Below, piece by piece: positions 9,902-21,540 of a DNA stretch of 64,000 bases. The notes beneath the pieces are model-generated. The model had not been told where the DNA came from, searched no databases, and was given only the letters and a program-made list of their open reading frames with translations. The stretch is from the NCBI GenBank assembly GCA_963277665.1, contig OY728125.1:1714378889-1714442888 (forward strand), read 5' to 3'. A program made the translations under genes and the position numbers. The DNA comes from Viscum album (lineage: Eukaryota; Streptophyta; Magnoliopsida; Santalales; Viscaceae). Each line of letters begins with the position of its first letter. The stretch's first letter is position 1.

Positions 9902-11629
9902 CACTACTACAGATGTTACCTTGTTAAACACTACCATTTATCAACACTAAAAAAATTACCAAAAATAGTATATTTTATGACTACTAAAAAGTGTGCTAAC
10001 AAAAGAATCACTTTGTCAGTCCTTTTTTAGCACTGATAAAGGGTGACTTTTATCAGCACTTTTTTAGCACTGATAAAAGGAAACCTTTTCCATCACTTTT
10101 TAGTGCTTATAAAACCCCCATTATTAATGATTTTTCAGCTCTGACAAAAGTGACATTTATAAAAAAGATATTAAAAATGATATTTTAATATAAAAAGTGT
10201 TTATATTGATATATATATATAATATTTTCTGAAATATTATTTATATAATAATAAATATGTATTTACACATAATATATGATAATTTTAGTGAAAATAGTTT
10301 ATAAAATAATTAAAAATTAATATTATTTAATAATTTTATAGTTAGAGTTGAGTAATAGACATTTAACAACAATTTTATGATATAAAAAATTAATAAACTA
10401 ATGATGGTCTTTTGAAAAGTTGAAAAAAGATGTTGAAATTCAAACGATTGTAACTTTTGACCCGGGTGTACATTTTGGCTCCGTGAGATATCAAATCTAT
10501 GATTTCAAATAGTTATATGCCTTTTAAATGTGGGGCGTCCTAATAAATGTTTTTTCTTATTAAATAAAGGTATTAAAGGCTTCCAAAACTGATTTTTTAG
10601 TTGGGATGCCCTAATTTTTTAATATTGAATAGAATTTCAGCTTCGTTTAAGGGGGGATTCTTATCTTTTTTCAGTAGAGAATAAATATATTCTCTCATAT
10701 TACTTTCATATGAATATTATGGTATTAGAATTTATTCATTTTTCATATTGTAGTGTTATTTATATTTAAATATATGCATATATATACATATTTTTAAATA
10801 TTTATATTTAAAATTTTAATTATATTAATGAATATTTAAATATATTTACATCTAAAATATATTTTTAAATGTCTATGGTCAGTATCCCATCCATGTGAGA
10901 AAAAAATTACACATATATTTTTATAGGTATATATATATTCATATGTTTTTATATAGTAAATAAAATGGTTAGATCTTTTTTTAAGTAAAATGGATAATAA
11001 TCATTTCCATGTGGTTTATATATTTAAAAATATAGTTTTCATGTAAATATTTTTAAATATTTATTTATAAAATTAAAGTTTTATATGTAAATATCTAAAA
11101 ATATTCAAATATATGTATATATTTAATTATAAATATATAGATAAAAATGATATATCCAAATATATATAAATAAATAAAAATATCATAAAATATAGAAGAA
11201 AAAGAGATAGAGTAATGGTAAGAGCATTCAGTTTGCACATAGAGATCCTGGGTTTGAATCCAGGCTCACATAGGTGAGCATTGAGGGGGCCAACGGTCAA
11301 GCACTTTCAATGGGGGGATGACACTAATATGGGGGCTAGAGGGTTTCACAAGTGGGTAGAAGTGACGAATGATGGGAGAGTCCTAGAAAAGGTGGAAGTT
11401 AGAGCTGAAAAATTTGGGTGGTGTGTGAGAGGAAAACCTAAATATTTAAAAATGTATATTTTTATAGTTTTATAAACACTTTTTTATCACTGATAAACTC
11501 ACTCTTTATCAATGTTTTTTTAGTGCTAGTAAAGGGCTGTTTATTACCACTTTTCTAGAACTAATAAAAGTGTCAAGATTTTAAAGGTACTCCATACATC
11601 GGTGCTTAAAATTCCAATCTATAATAGAG
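9902..11629. mobile_element. small CACTA-like non-autonomous element inside the Cassandra LTR
   Basis: The left end reads CACTACTACAGATGTTA. The right end, reversed, reads CTCTATTATAGATTGG followed by AAGCACCG, one base from a CACTA terminus. Subterminal repeats of the type TTTTTTAGCACTGATAAA fill 10020-10150 and recur in inverted form at 11475-11575. The interior is AT-rich and non-coding apart from a SINE near 11200. No clear 3-bp target duplication is visible, so the exact ends are uncertain. Its insertion is supported by the uninterrupted sister LTRs. Confidence 0.68.
11195..11475 (+). mobile_element. tRNA-derived SINE
   Basis: Two pol III box-like elements are seen in order: an A box in AGAGTAATGGTAAGAGCATTC (11209-11229 region) and a B box GGTTTGAATCC at 11251-11261, set in the stem CCTGG...CCAGG. 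A G-rich, tRNA-unrelated body follows to about 11430 and ends in an AT-rich tail. No full cloverleaf can be drawn, so it is a retroposon and not a tRNA gene. The ends are approximate because I see no target duplication. Confidence 0.6.
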
Positions 11630-11797
11630 AAGTCTGGGAAAAATTCTCAAGAGATCACTCATCCCAACACTAAGCTAGTCCAAACATGCTTAATTGTGGA
11701 GTTCTAATCAGGTAGGCTCTTGAAAATAAAGTCACACCTTATTAACATGTATAATACCATTTAGTCTTTTAAGAATCAATTTTCTAAGGGTGTTACA
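11630..11797 (-). repeat. Cassandra LTR copy A, right piece with 5S-like segment
   Basis: Continues copy A after the CACTA-like insertion. 11640-11720 matches the reverse strand of plant 5S rRNA: GATCACTCATCCCAACACTA and CATGCTTAATTGTGGAGTTC. It ends GGGTGTTACA, next to the pyrimidine run GTCTCCCCCTTTA, which is a polypurine tract on the minus strand. Confidence 0.78.
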
Positions 11798-11897
11798 GTC
11801 TCCCCCTTTAAAGCATAACATCCTCATTTAGGACCCCACACCTCAAACCCATGCAGTGTTATTACACTTCTGGGTAGGTATTGGGTATGATGCCATT

Positions 11898-12251
11898 TTT
11901 TCATGAACCAACCTCTACTGGCCATGAACTTGGTCATCTGACCCCATGGGTCTCTTATAAGACTATTTGTCTTCCCATCACTCTATAGAATAATACCCAC
12001 TATGGTCACTTATCATACTAGTGATATCCCTACATTCCAATGCATGTTCTTTTATTATGTTTTTTCCTCACTCACAGGCACCCTGAGAAACTTCTTAGGA
12101 GGAGGAGGTCACCCATCTTAACACTACTCCAAGCCAAGTATGCTTAACTGTGGAGTTATTTTAATATAATCTCCTAAAAATAAAGGTTCGCCTTGTTGGT
12201 ATTGGTGAAACCATTTAGTCTTTTAAGGTTCACATTTTTAGGGGTGTTACA
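11898..12251 (-). repeat. Cassandra LTR copy B, complete
   Basis: 354 bp, a normal Cassandra LTR length. It starts at a decayed TTTCATGAACC (TGT lost) and ends GGGGTGTTACA. It is the only unbroken LTR copy of the three. On the minus strand it starts TGTAACACCCC, the standard opening of this family. Confidence 0.82.
12088..12205 (-). other. 5S rRNA-like segment in Cassandra LTR B (not a 5S gene)
   Basis: On the minus strand AAGATGGGTGACCTCCT matches the 5S internal promoter C box, and GTTAAGCATACTTGGC is close to the 5S A-box region. The rest is diverged and carries an extra GGAGGA-type duplication, so the 5S fold would not be intact. In Cassandra elements this segment is thought to supply a pol III-type promoter. 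A single diverged copy inside an LTR argues against an rRNA gene. Confidence 0.8.
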
Positions 12252-12330
12252 CCCCCAGTAAATAACAACACCCTCATTGTGGACCCCAAACCCCAAACCC
12301 AGGTAGTGTCTCTACACTTCTAGCTGGGTA

Positions 12331-12345
12331 TTGGCTATGATACCA
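12331..12345 (-). promoter_or_regulatory. primer-binding site of the Cassandra element
   Basis: On the minus strand TGGTATCATAGCCAA follows the LTR end ACA after two or three bases. It differs by one or two bases from TGGTATCAGAGC, the site paired by initiator tRNA-Met in many plant retrotransposons. Confidence 0.7.
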
Positions 12346-12347
12346 TT

Positions 12348-12565
12348 TGTCACGATATGGACTCCAAAGGCTATTAAATTTTCCATCTAACATCATGGAT
12401 CTCTTGTAATACCATGATTTTATTCCTAGAACACCACATATCAGAACCCCTCAGGATCACTTATCAGACTAATGAATGTCCCCACAATCTAACACATGTT
12501 TTTTCAGTATGTTTTTTCCTTACTCACACACATAATGAGAAACTTCTCAAGTGAGAATCACTTAA
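12348..12565 (-). repeat. Cassandra LTR copy C, truncated
   Basis: Starts TGTCACGATATGGACTCC. It follows copy B through CAGTATGTTTTTTCC and GAGAAACTTCTCAAG, then loses similarity within the 5S-like part near 12545-12565, where a gypsy LTR-like sequence takes over. Confidence 0.7.
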
Positions 12566-13745
12566 ATTGGGTACCTGATTTGGGTTGTTACATGGCTCAA
12601 AGGGTGTTTCCTATCCCCATGGGCTGATAACTGGTGTCGGGCATCAACATATACACCATTGGGAATAATTTTTCCTGATAAATTAAATAAACCAGCAAGG
12701 GACTTCCACATGGAAATCCCACATGACTATTCTGTATTTTGGAAGGTCGCATGAAAAAAGTAAGTCATTATAAAATAAAACGGAAACCAAATTTGGAATG
12801 ATAAAAGTAAATTTCACACATAATAATAAATCATTACCAATAAAACATCTCAAATACATCCCAACATCATATAAATCCAATTAATACAAGACAAAATAAT
12901 TCTAAATGAGATAAAGCTGATAAGGTTAATATATTAGTTGAACCAAACACCAAAATTAAACCTAGAACCACAACTACCCATCTCCAAGCATAAGTGAAAC
13001 ATATTAACTTACCAATACCAACCAACATGAACAATAATTTTATAGTCAATCACTACATCCATGTATAACCTATACCAAACCTTAAAAGTAAATGGGAATG
13101 AGAAAAATATTCCTAGTGTGTATCCTCTACACACCCCATGCATAACCTTTAAGAGTAGATATATTTCTTGATAGTTAGAAATACAAGTCTAAATGTAATA
13201 TTTTCACCTTTTATTAAGAACCAATTATGTGCTACCATCATTGAAAACATTCAATTTAAAACATAGTTGATATATTTTTCAAACAATTCATTCCTTTAAA
13301 AATTTAAAGATAATATAGGAATTTGATATATGAAAACATTTTCAAACCTCAATTCGAAATTCCATTTTATACAAAAAAGAGATAAATGGTTATATCTTTT
13401 ATAAACCATTTTATTTTAAACAAAGAAGACACATTTACACTATAAAAGGAAAACACCACTAGTAATAAACATTAGTCACAAAATTCATAACAATGGTAAT
13501 AAAGTATTCAATACAAAATAATCATAAGTCAACTATTATAGAAATAAAAAATGTTATCATCATAGTATAATCAAGAACTAGTGATCATGGGAACACCTAG
13601 AATCTCTGTGGATGATCTAAGACAATGATAAAATGGAATCGATCCTATTGGCATGCTAGATGTGATTCAACCACTGTAAAATTCAGTATTTACCTACATG
13701 GCCTAATCGAGATTTAAATTCTCAAAGAATGTTGAACACCATACT
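12566..13745 (-). repeat. old gypsy LTR remnant, minus orientation
   Basis: The left part resembles the LTRs at 41378 and 48366: GGCTCAAAGGGTG, CCCCATGGGCTGATAACTGG and GGGAATAATTTTTCC align in order with their counterparts. The remainder is AT-rich and matches only loosely. There is no coding sequence. The orientation is taken from the better preserved relative. Confidence 0.45.
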
Positions 13746-15990
13746 AAGTGCAACACCCTAGGATTTTGGAATATTTCTTTCCTCTAAATTAATAATATGT
13801 TCGATAGCTTGCTCCACATACAATGCCAAACTAAAATAAATCATGACATATTATATGAATATTAATAATAAAACCATAAGAATAATAAAATTTATAGTAA
13901 ATATAATGATATTACTCAACTAAAATTGCTTACATTTAGGTGATAAATAAATAATATGATTTAATATTAAAAAGGCTTATCCTTTCTCAAAAACAATTAA
14001 AAATATTGTATATTTTATCTTAATAAATTAAATTCACCACTTTTAAAATATATTTATATATGAAAAAATATATTATAAATCATTTAGTTTGAAATTTATA
14101 TTAAATAATATTAAAAACATTTAATGTTTAAAATTTTAGTTTATTTATAAAAATATTTCTTCTTTATATTTTATATTTTCATTTAAAAGTTCAATTTAAA
14201 AATTTTATAATTTTAATTTGACAAAAAAATCATTTTTGGATTCAAAATTTCAAAATTAGATTAGGATGAGTTTTTAATTTTTTTTCTAAAAAAGTTCAAT
14301 TTTGAGGTGAATAATGAAAAATACTGATTTTGGACAATATTATCACTTTTATGACATTTTCATAATACAAAAATTATTACAAAGTTTAAGAAATATTTTT
14401 TATATAAAAATGTATATTTTAAAAATAAAATAAATAATTTAAAAATGTAATTTTGAATTTATAATACTCATGTTTAACATTTTGGAAATAAAAGTAGTAT
14501 TTTACATTAACAAAAAACTATTTTTGATCTATTTATTTTAATTAAGTATCCACATGGTGAAATTCAGTTTTAGATTGTTTTTAATGCCAAATAAATCTTA
14601 TAAGAATAAACCAACTAATTTCATAGAAATTAACAAAATTGATAATTTTATCATAAAAATGATTTTTATGCTTAAAAATAAAGTTTTTCTAAAAATTAGT
14701 TTTTACATGTTACATGCACTAATGATAAAATTAATTTTTATTAAAAATATAAATTTCATTTAATAGAATGGATTTAATATTTGGAATCAATATTTATAAA
14801 TTAATTAATAAGGTTCATTTTATTTTTAATCATTAAATGTAAATCACTTAGGTAAAAATCAATTACCACGGTAAAAACCAAAAATTATAAAAGTGAAAAT
14901 AATTAAGAGTAAAAAATATATAAAAAAATTAAAAATGTTTGAAAAATAATATTTGAGGTTTTATTGACCTTATTTAATCCCACACTCTATTATTTTTCAC
15001 TTTGTAACTACTTTTCATTTCAATCATGTGCTCTATTTATATTAAGAAGTTTTATTTACAAAAATGACATTCCCTACACCTATAAAAGGATCTCACCTCA
15101 ACCCCATTTCTACAATCGTTATAAAGTATTAACTCACCCAAAACTCTTCCCAAGTCTCTCCTAAAATCTATCCCCATTTCTTGTAATCCTTGGTATTTTC
15201 AAAAGACCAATCTAAAGATCCTAAAGGTATTACTTAATAGAGAACATCCAAAGGGAGAGGTAATGTTATCAACCGAATGCTCTTAATTTATTTCTTCTCC
15301 CACACCATAAAACCTATTCTATCTATGAAATTATTATAACATCAATATTAATAATATTATAAAATGTTATTATACTAATTTAATATCCATTTTTTACCCT
15401 CATTCAAAACTATTCTAAAAATGAAGATGTCATTATACATACATGCAGAATACCGCCTCCCTAAACCGCGTGCTTGATTTTTCATCACCACCTTACATGG
15501 GTTGTTTTAAAAGTATATTTCAAGGATTAATATGAAATTTATAACATTATTAAGTTTCTAAAATTATAAATCATTCACTCTTCCAATGGCCCGAAGGCCT
15601 TCATTTTTATTGATTTTTGATAATCCACCTTTCAAGGGGTGAGGTGGAACCCTTACAAGGCCCGTAGGCATAAGTATTACATGGCTCGTAGGCCTTAGAT
15701 AAATTCATTGTCCATAGGCTTCAAACATTACATACAACCCAGACTAACTACTTGGAACTGCTCCTCCCCAGTATCTTCATCGTGAAATTATCTCTTCACC
15801 TTTGCATGGCTGTTCGGCTAGGCTATCCCATGCATGTACAGGCTTATCCTGATGGTAGGTGTCATACCCTCTCATTCTAGCAATCCATGTAGCTTATAAT
15901 GTGGTGAAATCTCCTTTCTAATCCTCCTTATAGATCTTGTTCCTTGTAGGTTGTCTGTAAAATAAGCATGTCACTCGTGTGAACGTGCAA
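13746..15990 (+). repeat. old gypsy LTR remnant, plus orientation, relative of the 52625 LTR
   Basis: Starts near TGCAACACCCTAGGATTTTGG, comparable to TGTAACAGCCCGAGATTTTATG at 52625. The same landmarks follow in the same order: a TATA box CCTATAAAAGG (15080-15090), AAAGACCAATCTAAAG, a GAGAGGTAATG donor-like site near 15257, an AT-rich inverted repeat at 15329-15380 and GAATACCGCCTCC at 15448-15460. The right limit is not clear. It shows that this LTR architecture is older than the young copies further right. Confidence 0.6.
15080..15090 (+). promoter_or_regulatory. TATA box of the old LTR at 13746
   Basis: CCTATAAAAGG is followed by a C-rich leader (CTCACCTCAACCCC). This matches the position of CTTATAAAAGG and its C-rich leader in the LTR at 52625. 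Confidence 0.5.
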
Positions 15991-18378
15991 ACGATCAACT
16001 CCACAAAAGTTACATATTTCATTTTTCATCTAATATTTTCTTATTTATAAAACCCTCTTCAAATATGATTAACCATATTAAAAAAATATAATTGTGATTT
16101 TTTAATAATTATATTATTCCAAAACAATAACTTTCTTAGGCATGATCGCCCATATAATATAACTTGTTATTGTTTGGGTCAGTTTAACCAACTACTTAAA
16201 CAATGCTATAAATTTATATCAAACATGGAGATACAAACTAAATTTTTGGTGTTATTAGAAATTAATGAGAAGATAATTTTTGGTTTATGGTTCTATAAAG
16301 GTTATATTAATATTTATTTTACTATTTACATATCTCCCTTTTATTCATTATAAATTACCTAAACAAGCTCAACATCGACTTTATCATCATAAATCGTAAC
16401 TAAAATACTTAAGAGATGAAATTAGAACTTTATAAATCATTATAAACCATCTATTAGGTACCATTAATGATATCATAATGATTAAATTTTAATCTTTAAA
16501 TAGGAATCAACATCTCAATTATGAATTAAAATTGAAAAAAATAATCGAATCTAGTAACATCTGATAATGAAAAAAAATATAAATAACTAATATATTTATA
16601 GTAAATAATTATAAATGAAGTTAATAATGATTTATTGATACCAATACTAGAAAAATGAACTATATCTACTGACATATGGTCACATTCATATTATTTTATG
16701 GCTATATATTGAGATATATCCATGGGAATTTAAAGAATGTGATTACATGTAGTCTATATCCATAGACATTAATTTGTTTGTGGTCTAATATAGAAATGGG
16801 ATAAAAATACCATTAAAATAATGAACTTAAAAAATAATGGTTTTTTCATCCTGAATTAAATTCTTACATCCCTCCTCCATCATGAAATCTATCCTCCATC
16901 TCTCTTAGTTCTACCCAATCCCATCTTTGTTACCCGATAACTACGCCATTAAGTTTCATTATCACTTGCATGATCCCACATTCATCCCCTTCATTATGCA
17001 TTCAATTCCTTGTTTTTCCCTCCTCTATACCATCCATCTCCCATTACTCCTTCATTTTATGTGTTAGACAAACCCTACTCCTTCCATGAGTGTATCATGC
17101 ATGAGCACAACAACCAAACCTAAACCTTCTGCGAGTGGGACCCGTAGGAGCTGACCACTGCTCTTTATGCGAACCCTACTCCTCATGTTCCTAAAACTCA
17201 TTATCATTCATTCACTCACATGAACATTTTTCGTCATTATCCTCATTTGTTGAAGGATCCTTTGATTTTTTGTTTATCTATTGGATTATCTATTCTATCA
17301 TATTAATCATAAGTTCCATTTATTTCAATTTGTTCATATTTTCATCATTATTGAATGTCATATGTTTTTTATAGTATTTGGTGTATTTTTACATTATTTA
17401 TTTTATGAGTATACATTAGAGTTTTGTTTCCTACACACGGGGATTTTATATCACATCCATAATTGTGATTTTTATATAAAAATAAAAATGGTTGTCCAAA
17501 ATAATTGTATAAATTTTGAGTTCGCCTTTAAAATTTTCCCTTTACACATCATCCTATTTGCTGCCAACTCCTCTATTCATTTATTATCATTTCTCTCCCA
17601 AACAAATAAATTAATATCTGTTATATTTAAAAAATCACCAATTATTATCTTTTAATTCTCCCATAAATTTTAAATAGATAGTAGAGGTCTAAAACCTATA
17701 TTTGAATGGATAAATTATTAATAGAAGGGTTCACAAAGAGTGTGAAATTATTTTAAAACATAGTGACTAGGTAACATGATAAATATTTCGATATTAACAT
17801 TAACGTATCTTGGTTAAGAATGACCTGAAAGTCCATGTCATGTTGTTCTCCACTCTAGCTATCAAATGCATAGTAATAAATTAGTGAAGGACCCCATACA
17901 TTAAACATTACATGATAATAGTCTTTAGGATACTTCTGTGATGTGGTTTTATTTATTTAATCATGAACATACTAAATAAATAATTATATTTCACTATAGA
18001 GTATAATTTTTTCATGTTATGGAATATCCTAGTTGGTTGGTTATCTTATCGAAGAGGGCTATATATAAAGTCCAAAAACATCATGGTGAAGTTAATTCAA
18101 TATTTATAATAGAATAATATTTTAAATTTATAGCTTATAATTCGCAGTTATGAAGAAGATAAATGGATAACAATGCATAGAAATAAATAATGAATTAGTG
18201 ATTTAGGAATGTCTCCTTTGTTCACCATTGTATGTAAATTTTCTGTTTAGATATCGTGTTCTTTCATATTATTTATTTTTTTATCTTCAATTTTACTTTA
18301 TCATCCATGTTATTTTAGGCTACTTCATTGAGGGGATGGTTATATTATACTACAGAGCCTAAGAGTGTGGAGGGGGGT
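15991..18378. other. no gene seen: AT-rich DNA with a possible CACTA left end
   Basis: Mostly low-complexity sequence. At 16645 TACTAGAAAAATG resembles a CACTA terminus, and degenerate TATATCCATGG motifs follow. This could be the left end of the CACTA whose gene remains lie at 18379-21540. The 124-codon open frame at 17281-17655 is rich in Phe, Ile and His, has no recognisable motif and looks like chance. Confidence 0.4.
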
Positions 18379-18478
18379 ATCAGTATGACCGATTCTACGA
18401 TTCGACCTACCACTATGTCACTTTATTCACTAGTAGGTCATCCATTTCAGCCTCCAACCATGCCACTTATATTACCAT

Positions 18479-20615
18479 AACTAGTAAAAAATTGTTTTTT
18501 ACATTTTATTTTTTATATTTTTAACATCATTTCTTGAGGTGACATCTTTGTAGGTGATGTTGTAAATATGTTTTTTAACACCGGTTATTAAAACTGTCAT
18601 TAGAAAATTATTTTTTAGGATTTTTCATGTTGGGTTTTTAAAAATAAACATGAAATATCATCTTAATATTGGGTTTTTTAAAAAAAATAGAGGTTAAAAA
18701 ATAGTTTTTCATGTAGGTGTTGAGAAAATCGACGTGAAAGACTTATTTTTGATGTTGGTTTTTTGAAAATCAATAGGAAAAATATATCTTTTGTAGTACT
18801 TTTCTAAAAACCAATGTGAAAAATATTTGTTTCAAATAATATTATTCATGTTATTTTACTCCATCCCTAGAAAATAGAATATCAATAAAAAATCATATAA
18901 ACCATAAGAAATCTAGAAAAAAAACATAAATCTCTCACATAAAATTTAAGGATGTTGCAGACTTAGTGAATATAATTTTCTTCTAAGAAAAAATCTCATG
19001 AGACAACCAAAACATAATCTTAGAAGGAATTTTATATTTTAAAGAAACATTTATAGTTTTATCATGATATGAAGAATTATTCTTTATTATAAGAAAAATG
19101 GAATCATTAACATTTATATCAATTAAGAAAACTTTTCATAAAAAATAAATCATGGAAAAATAATAACAAATTCCATGAAGAGATCACCAAAATAAGAAAT
19201 ATTGGATTAATAATGAATATTAAACAAGTTGAGTTGGTTGAATTATAATGACCTAAATAATTGATCCTAAAAATTAATATATATGGAGAATTAAAACATA
19301 TAAATGACATGGTAAAAGCAAATGTGGTATTATAAATTTTAGGAAAAAATTAAAAATTTTGATGTCACACTGTAAAAAATTGGAATTACACATTGAAGGG
19401 ATATTAAATTTATATTTCATGTTGGTTTTATAATAAACATCATGAAAAAATATTAAAAATTTCATTTTTCATATTGGTTTTAAGATAACTGATGTGGAAA
19501 ATCTAGCTTTTAACATGGGTTTTTTTTTCAGGAACCGATGATAAAATTCATTTATCACATTAGTTTTTCAAAAAATTGATGTTAATAATGTTTAAAAACA
19601 TATAGTTCATTTAAAAATATTTTATTTGACTAGTATTTAGGCTCAAATGGAGGTATGAAGCAAAATTCATGGCAGTCAGAAGTTGGACTTCTCTAAGACT
19701 TCATTTAGAGATGATCAACTTATGGCATCCATAATTTTTGACCCGTAAGTCCATTTTAGCTCACCAACCACTAAAATAAAATACTGCCAAATAAACTAAA
19801 AATATTTCATCATTATTAATATTGTTTTTCTGAAAACCCAACATGAGAAATTACTTTTAACCTCAGTTCCTAAAAAACCTGATGTTAAAATTGTTTTATG
19901 AAGAACTTTAACAGCGGTTTTCAAAAAATGACGTTTAATGTCACTTTTCACTTTTTTTCAAAAAAAAAGGTTAATAATGTTGAAAATGTTTTATTTTATT
20001 TCCCAAAATTCTATTTTTGTGGTAGTGGGTCTAAAATAGACTTATGAATCAAAAGTTATTGATGTTAGAAGTTGATTATCTCTAAATAAAGTCTTAGAGA
20101 AGTCCAACTTCCAACAGCCATAACTTTTGATCCATAACTTGGTTTGAGCTCCACGACTAGTAAAATCAAAGCTTAGGAAATTAAATAAAAGTTTATAAAC
20201 ATTATTAACATCAATTATTTGAAAAAACTATGTGAAAAAGTGAAATTTGTAACATTTTTTTAGGATGGTTATCATGAAAATGACATGAAAAATGGTATTT
20301 TTAATATCTTTTTAAGACGATTATTAAATAAATAATGTAAAAAATAAATAAAAGAGGAATTTTAATATCAGTTATCATATAAATGAAATGAAAAAAAAAA
20401 TTAATATCTTTTCATGAAGGTTATTAAAAAACTAACATAAAAATCCTTTCGTGAGGACTTTTAACATCGGTTTATCTGGAACCAACATTAAAAGTGGACT
20501 TTAAATGTAGATTACTAAATAATTAATGTTAAATGTCCTCAAAAAATACTTTTAAAATCATTATTGAAGAACTGAAATTAAAATGGTGACATTAAAAACC
20601 ATTTTTGTACTAGTG
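18479..20615. mobile_element. non-autonomous CACTA transposon, 2.1 kb
   Basis: The left end AACTAGTAAAAAATTGTTTTTT and the inverted right end CACTAGTACAAAAATGG plus TTTTT agree at nearly every position, apart from a changed first base and a one-base gap. The flanks CAT and CAA are a near 3-bp duplication. Subterminal repeats of the form AACATCGGTTTTT and their complements run through both ends (18540-18800 and 19850-20600). There is no coding capacity. The surrounding proline-rich frame resumes on the other side, confirming insertion. Confidence 0.78.
19629..20180. repeat. inverted repeat inside the CACTA element
   Basis: Arms of about 170 bp, 19629-19805 and about 19985-20170, are complementary with moderate mismatches. 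AGAAGTTGGACTTCTCTAAG in the left arm pairs with CTTAGAGAAGTCCAACTTCC in the right. Transcription through it would give a long hairpin RNA. Confidence 0.72.
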
Positions 20616-21540
20616 CAAAAGATCATCCTCCAGTTATGTCATATCCTTATTTTCCATACTCACCTTTTCCATATCCATTTCCACCCATACCCACACAGGA
20701 TGGGAGTTCTCAAACTTTAATCCCCCATTATGACCCATTCCCACTATCTAATATATAGGTAACTTCTCCTCCATATATCCCACCACCATATCTATATCCA
20801 CCATCATCTATAGAGAGATATCCACAAGGTTTTTTTCCCTCAATTAGTATATTTTACTTCATCTGCTATACAGAGTACTCCTGTTGTAGATATACCACCT
20901 CCCATAGAGGATAATCCTCCTCCTCCTCGTATACACACAAAACTCTAGGGGAAAATAGATCTCCCATATAGTGGAGGTTTTTTAAACATTACTTAAAGTG
21001 ATTAATGATAAATTCATATATATTATTTTCCTTTACTAATTGTCTATTTTTTATGATTGGTTTCATCCTCTACCAGATGATGTGGTTGTACAAAAATATG
21101 ATAGGTCTAGTATCAACACACGGTGATTATAGTTCAATACAATGAATATGGAACTGCCATTGGGAAAATGGTAAGGAATGTAAAATTTTTATGGGTACAC
21201 TTACTAAACACGTCAATATTATTTCATTTCAACTAATAAGTTGTAGGGAAGTTGGACAACAAATAAATAACAATATGTGGGCTGAGATTTGGTTTAGTAA
21301 TTTTAATAAACTTTTATATATCTTAATTTATAATATATTATTAACAAATATTTTTTCTAATGAATCGTTGATCCAATTTTCCTGATGAGAAAAATGCGAA
21401 GTCTGTAAGGCTAATAGAGTTGGGTGAAATATGGTGACCATACAAGTATGACTTGTATACTGGTTGGAAAGAGATAGTTGTTAGTAAGCTTAAATAAATA
21501 CTAATAATTCTTGTTTTCCCAATATCACAGTACAAAGAGA

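Larger units (their letters stand above)
9718..12565 (-). mobile_element. Cassandra-type TRIM retrotransposon, tandem three-LTR form
   Basis: Three related LTR copies lie in a row: 9718-11797 (split by an insertion), 11898-12251 and 12348 to about 12565 (truncated). Two internal segments of about 100 bp separate them. Read on the minus strand, the LTRs start TGTAACACCCC and carry a 5S rRNA-like segment. The bases next to LTR start 12348 give TGGTATCATAGCC, a tRNA-Met-type primer site, and the purine run AAAGGGGGAGAC lies beside 11797. A short non-coding element with 5S-like LTRs is the definition of Cassandra. The LTR-internal-LTR-internal-LTR layout suggests unequal recombination between LTRs. 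It would be mobilised by enzymes from other elements. Confidence 0.82.
18379..21540 (+). pseudogene. CACTA accessory gene remnant (tnpA/Ptta-like), split by an insertion
   Basis: One frame before the insertion (from about 18379, ending PPTMPLILP) continues after 20616 as KDHPPVMSYPYFPYSPFPYP and FPPIPTQDGSSQ, a proline/tyrosine-rich segment. Near 20886 a second piece reads TPVVDIPPPIEDNPPPPRIH then GKIDLPYSGGFLNIT, and at 21065 HPLPDDVVVQKYDRS. Further scraps (RLIELGEIW, YDLYTGWKEIVV near 21404-21480) follow. Proline-rich regions ahead of a DNA-binding domain are common in the second gene of plant En/Spm elements, so I assign it there tentatively. Stops and intron-like AT-rich gaps make exon limits unclear. 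If the assignment is right, the protein would have bound subterminal repeats. Confidence 0.4.

Noticed and set aside
11209..11264. tRNA gene
   Set aside because: A and B boxes are present but no cloverleaf can be drawn, and a SINE body follows.
12088..12205. 5S rRNA gene
   Set aside because: Diverged, interrupted and placed inside a Cassandra LTR; not in a tandem 5S array.
17281..17655. 124-codon open frame
   Set aside because: Low-complexity Phe/Ile/His composition in AT-rich DNA, with no motif or context of a gene.
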